In this document: positions 24,595-33,343 of the stretch, piece after piece | Layout of the letters: the number at the start of each line of letters is the position of its first letter | Numbering within the stretch: the first letter of the stretch is position 1 | Assembly: GCA_030180135.1 (NCBI GenBank) | Contig: CM058234.1 | Span: forward strand, 5,515,543-5,579,542 | Direction: 5' to 3' | From: Orychophragmus violaceus | Lineage: Eukaryota > Streptophyta > Magnoliopsida > Brassicales > Brassicaceae | DNA: 64,000 nt | Notes under the pieces: generated by a model | Seen by the model: the letters and a program-made list of their open reading frames with translations, nothing else | What the model was told of the DNA's origin: nothing | The model's database searches: none | Made by a program: the position numbers and the translations under genes

Positions 24595-24759
24595 AATTTC
24601 CGACGGAATATCGTCGGTTTTTCGTCGGTTGCTCGTCGGTTTACCGTCGAATTGTCGTCGGAATTCCGTCGGTTTATCGTCTAAAACCGTCGGCTGACAG
24701 CAGTAAATCTCTCGAGTAAATGTTATTTAGTCGGTAAATGTCATGTCCAAATTAACTCG

Positions 24760-24812
24760 ATTTCCGACGGATTTCCGTCTGTTTTACCGTTGAAAAGTTT
24801 TCTATATATACA
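24760..24812 (+). promoter_or_regulatory. Promoter module of mini-gene 1
   Basis: The palindromic pair TTTCCGACGGATTTCCGTC (24761 on) is followed about 40 bp later by a TATA box (ctatatata, about 24802). The ATG is at 24866. Confidence 0.5.
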
Positions 24813-24865
24813 CGGCCAATTCATGAGATTTTCATTCAAATCATATAAACACAACAACTAACCAA

Positions 24866-25424
24866 ATGGATTTCGTTTATTTTTCTCCGGAAGCCCGTGA
24901 AACGGCAATACGCCAACTTGGAATGCCGGGTCGGAGTCATCTTCCTAATCTCGACCCAACCAGGCAAACTCATCGGGGGATTTGGTTCGGGTACAACACG
25001 GTTATTATATCCGTGACCAGTGAGATCATCCAGACACGTTGGTCCGGCGGCTATCTGACGTACTACCAACTCCCGACGTCCTTCAAAGAAGCGTGGTTCA
25101 TGGACTTTCTCGTAAGTAATTTCATATTTTTATAGATTGTTATATTAATGTAATTATAATTAACGTATATATTTATAAAATTAATTACAGGAATACTTCA
25201 CCTGCTCTATGGACAATTTGTTCCGCGTCTGGCGGGAATTCCACAGGACTGCTAGGCGGGTTTTCCAAACAAAAATGCGGCGGTTGAAGCTACTCTGGCA
25301 AAGAGGAGAAGAAAGACCTGCGTGGATTCCTAGGAGGTCTTGGAGATTGCTGGTGAGCCAATGGCGCGAGACGGACGTTGGAGATTGGTTTACTAACCAA
25401 TTCCCGAACTACAATAGATTTTAA
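24866..25424 (+). CDS. CACTA mini-gene 1: short TNPA-like domain protein
   Basis: Two exons (24866-25111 and 25191-25424) with a phase-0 GT-AG intron encode 159 residues. Key features: PGRSHLPNLDP near residue 26, IWFGY, EAWFMDFL at the exon junction, RRVFQTKMRRLKLLW in exon 2 and a W-rich end WRETDVGDWFTNQ. It is collinear with mini-gene 2 (exon 1 has exactly the same length) and more distantly with the N-terminal half of the TNPA-like protein of this element (QPGREMLKRLDP; HNWFRQFA). It lacks that protein's Transposase_24 core and coiled coil. I recognise no other family. A DNA-binding regulator of the element is inferred, not shown. Confidence 0.65.
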
Positions 25425-25581
25425 ATAATGTTGTTTTTTATTTCTTGTAATGTTTTAAATTTCATGTCGTTTGTAAAATATGTTTTTAATTCAAGTACTT
25501 AACCTATTCGGAAATTTAAAAAAAAAATCAAAACCAAAGCATAATTACATATACAATTAATATGTAATCATAAACGTCTAA

Positions 25582-25672
25582 CACAATCTGGCTCAATTGG
25601 TCTAATGCGAGAGAACGATACGTTTAGGTGGCGGGTTCGAAAGGAGCCCGCCGCATTATGTATTTATTTTAA
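25582..25672 (+). other. tRNA-like module 2 (A-box, B-box)
   Basis: The A-box-like string TGGCTCAATTGG (25589) has the best match to a real tRNA A-box. The B-box-like GGTTCGAAA begins 45 bp later (25634). A perfect short stem GCGGG ... CCCGC encloses the B-box. The T-tract is weak (tttatttt). It lies about 165 bp after the mini-gene 1 stop. Confidence 0.45.
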
Positions 25673-26616
25673 ATTTAATTTGCGACGGAAATCCGTCGAT
25701 TAAACATTATTCTGACGGTATTCCGTCGGTAATTATTTTCAGACGGTATTCCGTCGGTAATTTTTGACGGATTTTCGACGGTATAGGGTTTAGGGTTTTA
25801 GAATGATAAAAAAGAATCGCAAAACCCGTCACTAATCAATGTAATGTTATAATATATTATAATTCTTTAGTATGTGATCTATTTTGATAGTTTTTGTTTG
25901 ATTTGAAAAATTAAAAACACGTTTGACCTAAACATTTCGAATTGTACATTAACGTTTAAGAAGAACTTTATGTAAAACACTATCTCACTATGATTTTTCT
26001 AATTTTCTTCAAATCGAGACATGTAATTATAAACTTCATGCTTAATGCTACACTAATGTGTTACCAGAAATAAAATGTCCAACCCTAAAACCTAATCCAA
26101 ACCCTAAACCCTCTTCCCTCGGAAATCCGTCGGAAATTATGTATTTATTTTAAATTTAATTTGCGACGGAAATCCGTCGATTAAACATTATTCTGACGGT
26201 ATTCCGTCGGTAATTATTTTCAGACGGTATTCCGTCGGTAATTTTTGACGGATTTTCGACGGTATAGGGTTTAGGGTTTTAGAATGATAAAAAAGAATCG
26301 CAAAACCCGTCACTAATCAATGTAATGTTATAATATATTATAATTCTTTAGTATGTGATCTATTTTGATAGTTTTTGTTTGATTTGAAAAATTAAAAACA
26401 CGTTTGACCTAAACATTTCGAATTGTACATTAACGTTTAAGAAGAACTTTATGTAAAACACTATCTCACTATGATTTTTCTAATTTTCTTCAAAGCGAGA
26501 CATGTAATTATAAACTTCATGCTTAATGCTACACTAATGTGTTACCAGAAATAAAATGTCCAACCCTAAAACCTAATCCAAACCCTAAACCCTCTTCCCT
26601 CGGATATCCGTCGGAA
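25655..26616. repeat. Tandem duplication of 481 bp inside the CACTA element
   Basis: Unit 1 (25655-26135) and unit 2 (26136-26616) are nearly identical; I see only a few substitutions (for example caaatcgag versus caaagcgag). Each unit contains several CCGACGG/CCGTCGG motifs, a TATAGGGTTTAGGG string and, at its end, complementary CCTAAACCC runs. No coding frame spans it. Confidence 0.92.
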
Positions 26617-26700
26617 ATGTCCGACGGATATTCGTCTGTTTACCGTCGATTTTCAGCATTTACCCCCTTTGGTTAAGTGTCTCGTCAGTAATTAAAACCG

Positions 26701-26754
26701 TTTCCGACGGATTTCCGTCGGAAATCCTGGCAAAATGTGTTGTATAAATATATA
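26701..26754 (+). promoter_or_regulatory. Orphan promoter module without a gene
   Basis: The palindrome TTTCCGACGGATTTCCGTCG (26701) is followed by a TATA box (tataaatatata, about 26743) and then cggactt. The same order is found before mini-gene 2 (27009-27068). No open frame follows, so a third mini-gene was probably lost here. Confidence 0.45.
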
Positions 26755-27008
26755 CGGACTTGTCTTTAATTTTTTCTCTCAAATAATCAATTATACGCTA
26801 CCAAAGAAAGAAATCTTACCCCAAACCCCAAACCCTAAACCCTAACTGAAACCCTAAACCCTCTTCCCTCGTAATTCCGTCGGTAATTTCCGACGGAATT
26901 TCGTCGGAATTCCGTCGGTTAGTGCATTTATCGGTCAAAATCTAAATTAACTCCCTTCTCTTCCCTATGCAACGCATTGGTAAAGTGTATAGTCAGTAAT
27001 TAAACCGA

Positions 27009-27062
27009 TTTCCGATGGAATTCCGTCGGAAATACTGTCGAAATGTTTGTGTATATATATGT
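27009..27062 (+). promoter_or_regulatory. Promoter module of mini-gene 2
   Basis: The palindromic pair TTTCCGATGGAATTCCGTCG, one base off the consensus, is followed by a TATA-like run (tatatatatg, 27050-27060). The ATG is at 27123. Confidence 0.5.
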
Positions 27063-27122
27063 ACGGACTTTTCTTTGGTTATTCAAACATTTCTTGTAAG
27101 ATTCTATTCAAAAAACCAAAAA

Positions 27123-27674
27123 ATGGATGATGTCTTTCTAACCCCGTCAGAACGTACTTGGATAATTACAAGGATATTACCTCAACCGGGACGGGAACAT
27201 CTTCCTGTGCTGGATCCTCACCGCCGTAACCGGACCATTTGGTTCCATTCCAATGCTGCAATTCCCGCTGTAATTAGCGACATAATAGAGGCTCGTTTTG
27301 AAACCGGTCACCTAGCTTACTACAATGTCCCTAGAGGCATTAAGGAGTTATGGTTCGAGGATTTTCTGGTAAATAATTTGTATTTTTTTTTGTGTAATTT
27401 TGGAATTTTGTACATTAATAAATATTTTTCACTTATTAAATTGCAGGAATTTTTTAATTTTGATCCGCAAATAATCTTCGAGGTTTGGGTGGAATTCTAC
27501 GTGGTGGCTAGGCGTGTTTTCCAGACCAAAATACGTCGGGCCAAACTGCGATGGTATAGAGGACAAGGAAGACCGTCGTGGATGTCGGAGGGGGATTGGA
27601 ACCGCATGGTTCAGCTTTGGGAGGAGACTGACATCGGCGAATGGTTCGGGAACATTCCCCCAAATAATAACTGA
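27123..27674 (+). CDS. CACTA mini-gene 2: short TNPA-like domain protein
   Basis: Two exons (27123-27368 and 27447-27674) give 157 residues. The intron is at the same codon and phase as in mini-gene 1. Shared blocks include PGREHLPVLDP, IWFHSN, ELWFEDFL at the junction, RRVFQTKIRRAKLRW and WEETDIGEWFGN. Both frames are open despite clear divergence, which suggests selection or recent activity. I begin at the ATG nearest the TATA box and aligned with mini-gene 1. The function is unknown; a DNA-binding accessory or regulatory protein of the transposon is a reasonable inference. Confidence 0.65.
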   Translation: MDDVFLTPSERTWIITRILPQPGREHLPVLDPHRRNRTIWFHSNAAIPAVISDIIEARFETGHLAYYNVPRGIKELWFEDFLVNNLYFFLCNFGILYINKYFSLIKLQEFFNFDPQIIFEVWVEFYVVARRVFQTKIRRAKLRWYRGQGRPSWMSEGDWNRMVQLWEETDIGEWFGNIPPNNN

Positions 27675-27828
27675 AGAATTTTATAGATATGCTATTTATT
27701 TTTATGTAATGTTTAATTTTATGCAACTACTTAAGTTTTTAATATATGTGATGTTTTTATTTTTTTTTTAATAATCAAAATAATATCAGAACAATAAGTA
27801 AAATTATCATGTAAGTATAAACAACTAA

Positions 27829-27917
27829 CACTAAATGGATCAACTGGTTAAGGGTACTCTATGTATTAGTCGAGGTCGGGGGTTCGAACCGAACCTTCCT
27901 CCAATTTTATGTTTTTT
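27829..27917 (+). other. tRNA-like module 3 (A-box, B-box, T6)
   Basis: TGGATCAACTGG at 27836, GGTTCGAACC at 27881 (45-bp spacing) and TTTTTT at 27912-27917. It is very similar to module 1, including the following CTTCCTC. It lies about 160 bp after the mini-gene 2 stop. Confidence 0.5.
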
Positions 27918-27966
27918 AAACGTTTATAGATATATATACAAACACTTTGTATCTATAAACAACGAA

Positions 27967-28051
27967 TACTCAATGGATCAACTGGTTCGGTTACACAATA
28001 AATTGTTCGAGGTTGCGGGTTCGAACAGAGCCTGCTGATAATTATTTTTTT
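27967..28051 (+). other. tRNA-like module 4 (A-box, B-box, T7)
   Basis: TGGATCAACTGG at 27974, GGTTCGAAC at 28018 (44-bp spacing) and T7 at 28045-28051. It starts about 138 bp after module 3 in direct repeat. The sequence after the T-run (aatttccgacgga) is the same as after module 1. Confidence 0.5.
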
Positions 28052-28206
28052 AATTTCCGACGGATAACCGTCGGTTTTCAGATAACCGTCGGTTTTCCGT
28101 CGGAATTTTTGGCGCATTAAACCCGAAATTTTTCGAGTTAACCGCCAATTTTTTGCAAAAACATTTGAACCGCTTGGAATACCGACGGAAAACTGACGAC
28201 AAATGA

Positions 28207-28240
28207 TTTCCGACGGATTTCCGTCGAAAACCAATTAATA
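28207..28240 (+). promoter_or_regulatory. Promoter module of the TNPA-like gene
   Basis: The palindrome TTTCCGACGGATTTCCGTCG begins at 28207, followed by AT-rich sequence (attaatatt) and a CT-rich leader. No clean TATA box is visible. The coding start is split by the first intron (28380-28381 plus 29065). Confidence 0.45.
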
Positions 28241-28379
28241 TTCTCACGATCTAACTTCTTCTTCTCCATTTTCTCTGCAACTTCTCTCTCTCTCTAATCG
28301 CAAAATCGGACCTCTCTCTACGATTCCGCCGGATTATCGCCGTTTTTCCTCATTTCCGACCGCCACCAAAACCACAAAC

Positions 28380-30717
28380 ATGTAAGTTACCCTTTTAACC
28401 GATTGATTTTGGATAATTTTGCTTAGATTTGTAGAAATAGTTGCATGTGTTGGATAAAACGGTGGTTAGGTGTTGACTAATAGATAGAACGATAGTCAAT
28501 AGGATTTATGCTTGTTTGAGTTAGATTGATTGTGAATTTCATGGTGAAGTTTTTTCAAAATCATTTAAATTGTTTTTTGGTGTAAATTTGGAATTTGTTT
28601 TGGTTTTTTAAATGTTTTAAAACGTTTTCTCATTTCTATAAAATTTTAAAATCGTTTTTGTAAATTATTATGGGTTTTTAAAATGTTTTAAAACCTTTTG
28701 TTAATTTTTATAAAAATTTAAATTCATTTTTGTAAATTATTATGATTTTTAAAGGTTTTAAAAACTTTTACTGCTCATTTTAAAATTTTTTAAATTTTTT
28801 TTTTGAGTTCTAAAATGTTTTCTATTTTTTATATAAATTTAAAATCGTTTTTATAATTTATTTTTATTTTTTATATTTTGTAGAAAAATTTAGTGTGATT
28901 TTAAAATGTTTATAAATTTTTTTTTGAGTTCGTAAACGTTTTTTTATTTTTTAACTCTTAAAAACTTTTTTTTGCAATGTATTGTGAATTTTAAAACGTT
29001 TTAAAATTTTTTTTTGTTGATATACATGTTTTTTATGAATTCTTAATTTTTGATTGGTATGTAGGGATGATTTTCTGGCGTTTGAGATGCACCTTATGAA
29101 CGACAGTCCAATAGATGAGGTGCCTCAGGAACCGGTCCATCGACAACAACCGAGAGCCCAACGGTCTCGGTCGACTCAGGTGCTACCCATACCGGATCCG
29201 ACACAGCCGGGAACGTCTGAGACTATGCCGGAAGCTAGTGGGAGTCATTCCGTGTCTCAGGCGCCCCACTATGTTTTACCGTCGATTGCCGATGAGATAT
29301 CGGCATTAGTCGATCAGCCGGGACGAGAGATGCTCAAACGGCTCGACCCTTTCTACGAGACCAACCCGGGCACTTTCTGGTATGAAATTTATAACTTTAG
29401 ATTCTCATTAACAATTTTTTGCATATTCTATGTTTTAGTAACCCTTTGTTTTTTCTTGTCTTATATATTAGGTTTACGTTGACCGAGTCGAAGGTCACGA
29501 AGAGCATCTTGGGAATGATGTAAAGCATGCTCAAGTACGGGTACCCGACGTACAGGGAGATGCCTTTATCCGATAGGCATAACTGGTTCCGCCAATTCGC
29601 GGTAATACCTCCTCGTTAACTTTGTTGTATATATATATATATTATTATTATTTTTAATAATCTATGTTAAAGTTTTTAATTTTAACAAATATTTATTTTT
29701 TGTTTTGAATAGCAAGAGTATACTTGGGATAGGAAGTATACGGTTATGGTGGAAGACGAGTTCCACCAGAAGGCGGCGACGCATTACTCAAACGTCCTCA
29801 ACACTTGGAAACAGAAGTTTTGCCGTAATGAAGTTCCCAAGGGTATTAACCAAGAGAGCGATACTTGGAAGGGCTTCATCCGTCATTGGAGTAAGCCTGC
29901 AACCGCATCAACCGCTTCTACGAACTCCCAGAACCGTAGAAGTGAGAGGGATGGTGCCGGTCCCGCAACTCATAATGCGGGAGCAAGAAGCACCGCGTCA
30001 AGGAAGATAATCCTGGTAAGCAGTTTTTTTTTTACAATTTTCGTTATGTTAAGTTATATTTAAATTTTAAGTTCAAAATCGTTTTTGCAGAAACAAAAGA
30101 AAGGAGGGCGAGATCCGACTCATATTGAGCTCATCGAGGATGGCCACAAGAACAAGGAAACGGGCCAAATCCAAGATCCAATTGCTCGGAGGATTGTGGA
30201 GTCGACGAAGAGGCGTTTGGATGAGGTGGTAACCCAATCCGAAGGAATCGGTTCAACAGAAGAGATACCGGACGAGCAGATCAACCAACTCTTCCTCGCG
30301 GTAAGTTTTAAAATTTAAAAAATTTGAAATATGTTTAACCATAAACTCTAACTTAAAATTCATAACGTATTATTTACTTTACAGGAAACTGAGAAGAGAA
30401 GAGGACGAGTTTTTGGTTTGGGAAACTTGGCGGACAAAGTGTCGACACCGCATTCCCGTTTTCGTCCGGAAGAGGACTATGCCCAGATCTTAAGGGAAAA
30501 GGATGCGGAGATCGAAGCATTGAAGGCTAGTCAATTGCAAATGGAAGCCCGGATGGAAGCCCGGATGGTAGAACAAGCTGAAGCAAACGCAAAGAAGTTC
30601 GAAGAGATGAACCAACGGTTTGAGAAATTCATGCAACAACAAGCCAATCTTTCAAATGTCGGACCGTCGACCAAGACCGGAGGGAAGACAAAGAAGTTGA
30701 GGAAGAGGGCGACGTGA
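28380..30717 (+). pseudogene. TNPA-like CACTA protein (Transposase_24 type), one in-frame stop
   Basis: The inferred start codon is split by the first intron: AT at 28380-28381 and G at 29065. Further exons are 29065-29379, 29472-29601, 29713-30015, 30091-30300 and 30385-30717, about 430 codons. The N-terminus is proline/glutamine-rich. A W-rich domain with QPGREMLKRLDP and RHNWFRQFA follows, homologous to both mini-genes. Next comes the plant En/Spm Transposase_24 core (DPTHIELIEDG ... DPIARRIVESTKRRLDEV), and an alanine/glutamate coiled coil with a basic tail ends it (KTKKLRKRAT). A TAA at 29521-29523 interrupts exon 3, and I see no splice choice that removes it. Full-length protein should therefore not be made from this copy. 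Confidence 0.75.
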
Positions 30718-30857
30718 GCGTGATTCGCTCCCGTTGAATGTAATTTTTTTTATGGTTTTATGTAGTTTTTAAAACATGTTTTGAATATTTAAATAATTTT
30801 TTTTTTGTTTTAATTAATAAATTTGCGAACATATATTTTTTTTTTAAATTATTAAAT

Positions 30858-31400
30858 ATCCGTCGGTAAACCGTCGATAAAACGCCCTCGGTAAACCGTC
30901 GATAAAACGCCCTCGGAATGCCGTCGGTAATCTTCCCTCGGAATACCGTCGGTAATCTTCCGTCGGAATACCGTCGGTAATCTTCCGTCGGAATACCGTC
31001 GGTAATCTTCCGTCGGAATACCGTCGGTAATCTTCCGTCGGAATACCGTCGGTATTATGCGTCGTAATACCGTCGGTATTATGCGTCGGAACACCGTCGG
31101 TATTATGCGTCGGAACACCGTCGGTATCTACGTCGGAATACCGTCGGTATGCACGGTCGGTTTATAGTCGGTAAACCGTCTGAATAAACCCTCGGTTTAC
31201 GGTCACAAAACCGTCGGTAAATGTGCGTCGATAAACCGTCGGTAATCAGTCGGTATTATATTCGTCGGTACTCCGTCAGTTTTTATAGACGAAAAACCGA
31301 CGGAAAATTTTTACCGACGAAATAGAAATGACGGACAGTTTTCGTCGGAAATCCGTCGGAATACGTCTTTTCCGACGGAAACCCGTCGATTTAATCCCTC
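30858..31400. repeat. Right subterminal repeat array of the CACTA element
   Basis: The central part (about 30930-31130) is a tandem array with a 25-bp period, TTCCGTCGGAATACCGTCGG plus TAATC, and variants. Flanking sequence carries looser CCGTCGG/CGTCGGA motifs up to the TIR. The region holds more motif copies than the left end, an asymmetry also known for En/Spm elements. Confidence 0.9.
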
Positions 31401-31428
31401 GGTAATGGTCTGTTTTCTTGTAGTGTTT

Positions 31429-32083
31429 TCCTGGTGACATAATTTGGCTTTATATATCCATCATGACACTATTTATGCGCAAAACGGACCACATGTTCAT
31501 GAAGAACATTTCATGTTCACTGTTGCAGCTGTAATGTTGTTTTTCGGCAATATATGTAAGTTTATAAACATGAGTACTATTTTCACCAGTAACATCGTCT
31601 ACACTGACTTCGACCTCTTCTTTAATTCGACCAACCAGTTAGTTATGTTAAACACCCCATCAATTAAATATGGTCACCAGTCATACTCATGTCATTGACC
31701 ATAATTCACTTTAAGACTCTAACGGGTGACAATTTGAAAAACAATATGAATAAGTAAGAAAAAAATAAAAATGAATAAAATAATAAAAATTATTGTTTTT
31801 TCTCAAATTTGATAAGTAATAGTTTTGTTCTCTAGTTTCATATTAAAAAAAAAAGAATAAAAAAGAACTATGTATAAAATATTACTTGTAAATGATGTAT
31901 TTTTAAAATAATAAAAAAAGAATTTATTGTTTCTCTTCATTCTCTTGGTCACCCGTTAGAACTTATAACATAAATGACTAGATGTAATATGAAAGTTATA
32001 TATATAGAAAATAAAATCAATACATGGAAATAAAGTTTTACGTATATGATCATGGGAAATACCTAATTTCAGAGCATATAATA
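31429..32083. other. Intergenic sequence, no gene seen
   Basis: AT-rich host DNA. The 84-codon frame at 31444-31698 has no recognisable domain or exon context. Confidence 0.4.
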
Positions 32084-32091
32084 ATAATAAC

Positions 32092-32597
32092 TAGGGCTGA
32101 CCAAAAAACCTGGAATCGAAATACCGAACCGAACCCAAACCGAAAAAGAGGAACCGAATCCGAACCCGGACCGGTAAAATACCCGAATGGATTCTAAATC
32201 TCTATATTCGAAGAACCGGAACCGAACCCGACCCGAACCGAAAATCGAATGGGTATCCGAAATATCCGAACTACAATTATTTATCCAAAATATTAGTTAT
32301 ATTTAAACTTAATATAAAAGAATTATACAAAATTATAATTACAAACTCAAATATATTGGTTAGTTTTAGATCAGAATAGCTAAAATATCCAAAATAAATG
32401 AAATATATGAAACTTCTAGCTATATTTGTCTAAATTTAACAAAATTTTGTTCAAATTAACCAATTTTTATTTTTGTTTTATGATTTTTCGGATATCCGAA
32501 TCCGAACCGAAATTATAAAATACCTGAATGGATCTTATATGCCTAGACCCGAAAAACCCGAACCGAATCCGAATGGGTACATGAACGCCCTGGTCTA
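32092..32597. mobile_element. hAT-like non-autonomous element, copy 2
   Basis: Ends are TAGGGCTGACC and the inverted relative CCCTGGTCTA. The identical 8-bp direct repeat ATAATAAC flanks them (32084-32091, 32598-32605). Subterminal regions are CCGAACC-rich and the centre is AT-rich. It is close to the truncated copy at 44193 and more distant from the copy at 3274. Confidence 0.85.
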
Positions 32598-32605
32598 ATA
32601 ATAAC

Positions 32606-33067
32606 GGATAACCTTAGTATGTAACTAGAAAAAACATTCTTATGAATTGACAAAGAATGGGTCTTAGTAGGTGAGAGTAAACCTCATACTGAGTAGAATT
32701 TCAACACAATAAGACTTCGGCCCTTGTACAAAAGACTGGGCCCTCCCAAGCCACACCTTGTGACTATTTGCATCTGTGTTTTCTGTATATATATAGAGAG
32801 AGAAGCCATCAGCTTGGTTCTATGCCCCTCTTTGTGCTTAGGTTTTATTTTGGATGTGACGTTTTATGTATATATGATAAAATTAAAACTTATGTGTCGG
32901 GTCATGACATCATTTATTCTATATAGAAGAACACTTATATTGCATGTGATGTTTCTTATTTGAAACAGTATTATCGATACTACGACTAAAGGTTTAAATA
33001 GTGATTCTGCTTGCTGAGGCTGAAATGGTAGAACCGCAATAAATACATATATATCGGTTGTTCAAAA

Positions 33068-33113
<46 letters not shown>

Positions 33114-33343
33114 ACTACGGCTAAAGGTTTTAATATATTATATATTAAATTATATATTACGGTCTAAATGCCCTTTTCGGTGTTAATGGAGCTTAATCCT
33201 TGGGTCCGCCGTGAAGACACAAATGACGGTAATGGATGCTGATCGGCATGTGTATATAAGGGCATTCATTAAAGATATTTTGGGTATTTTAAAATTATTG
33301 TACTCGTTTGCCTTACAGTTTCTCTTTGTTTTATTTAATTTTA
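32606..33343. other. Intergenic sequence with a TA microsatellite
   Basis: No gene is seen. A (TA)n run lies at 33077-33109. The last base (A at 33343) flanks the next Helitron. Confidence 0.5.

Larger units (their letters stand above)
20270..31425 (+). mobile_element. Large CACTA (En/Spm) transposon with four genes
   Basis: Terminal inverted repeats are CACTACAAGAAAACAGGGC on the left and a right end finishing TCTGTTTTCTTGTAGTG. The 3-bp duplication TTT lies on both sides (20267-20269, 31426-31428). The 11,156-bp interior encodes a TNP2-type transposase, two short paralogous proteins and a TNPA-like protein, all on the plus strand. CCGACGG/CCGTCGG motifs occur throughout the non-coding parts and are densest near the ends (20290-20575, 30860-31400), as expected for TNPA-type binding sites. 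The right-hand array has a 25-bp tandem core. One in-frame stop in the TNPA-like gene is the only obvious lesion. Confidence 0.95.

Noticed and set aside
24508..28051. The four A-box/B-box modules as functional tRNA genes
   Set aside because: The acceptor and T stems do not pair properly and no anticodon arm is convincing. I keep them as tRNA-like only.
29510..29560. A short intron that could remove the in-frame TAA
   Set aside because: The only GT (29520) to AG (about 29551) pair would give an intron of about 32 bases, below the minimum plants splice efficiently.
30852..31118. 88-codon minus-strand frame with RRIIPTV repeats
   Set aside because: It is only a translation of the 25-bp subterminal repeat array of the CACTA element.
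30900..31140. Regularly repeated 25-bp units that could suggest a CRISPR array
   Set aside because: The units are directly adjacent without unique spacers, and the host is a plant. They are transposon binding-site repeats.
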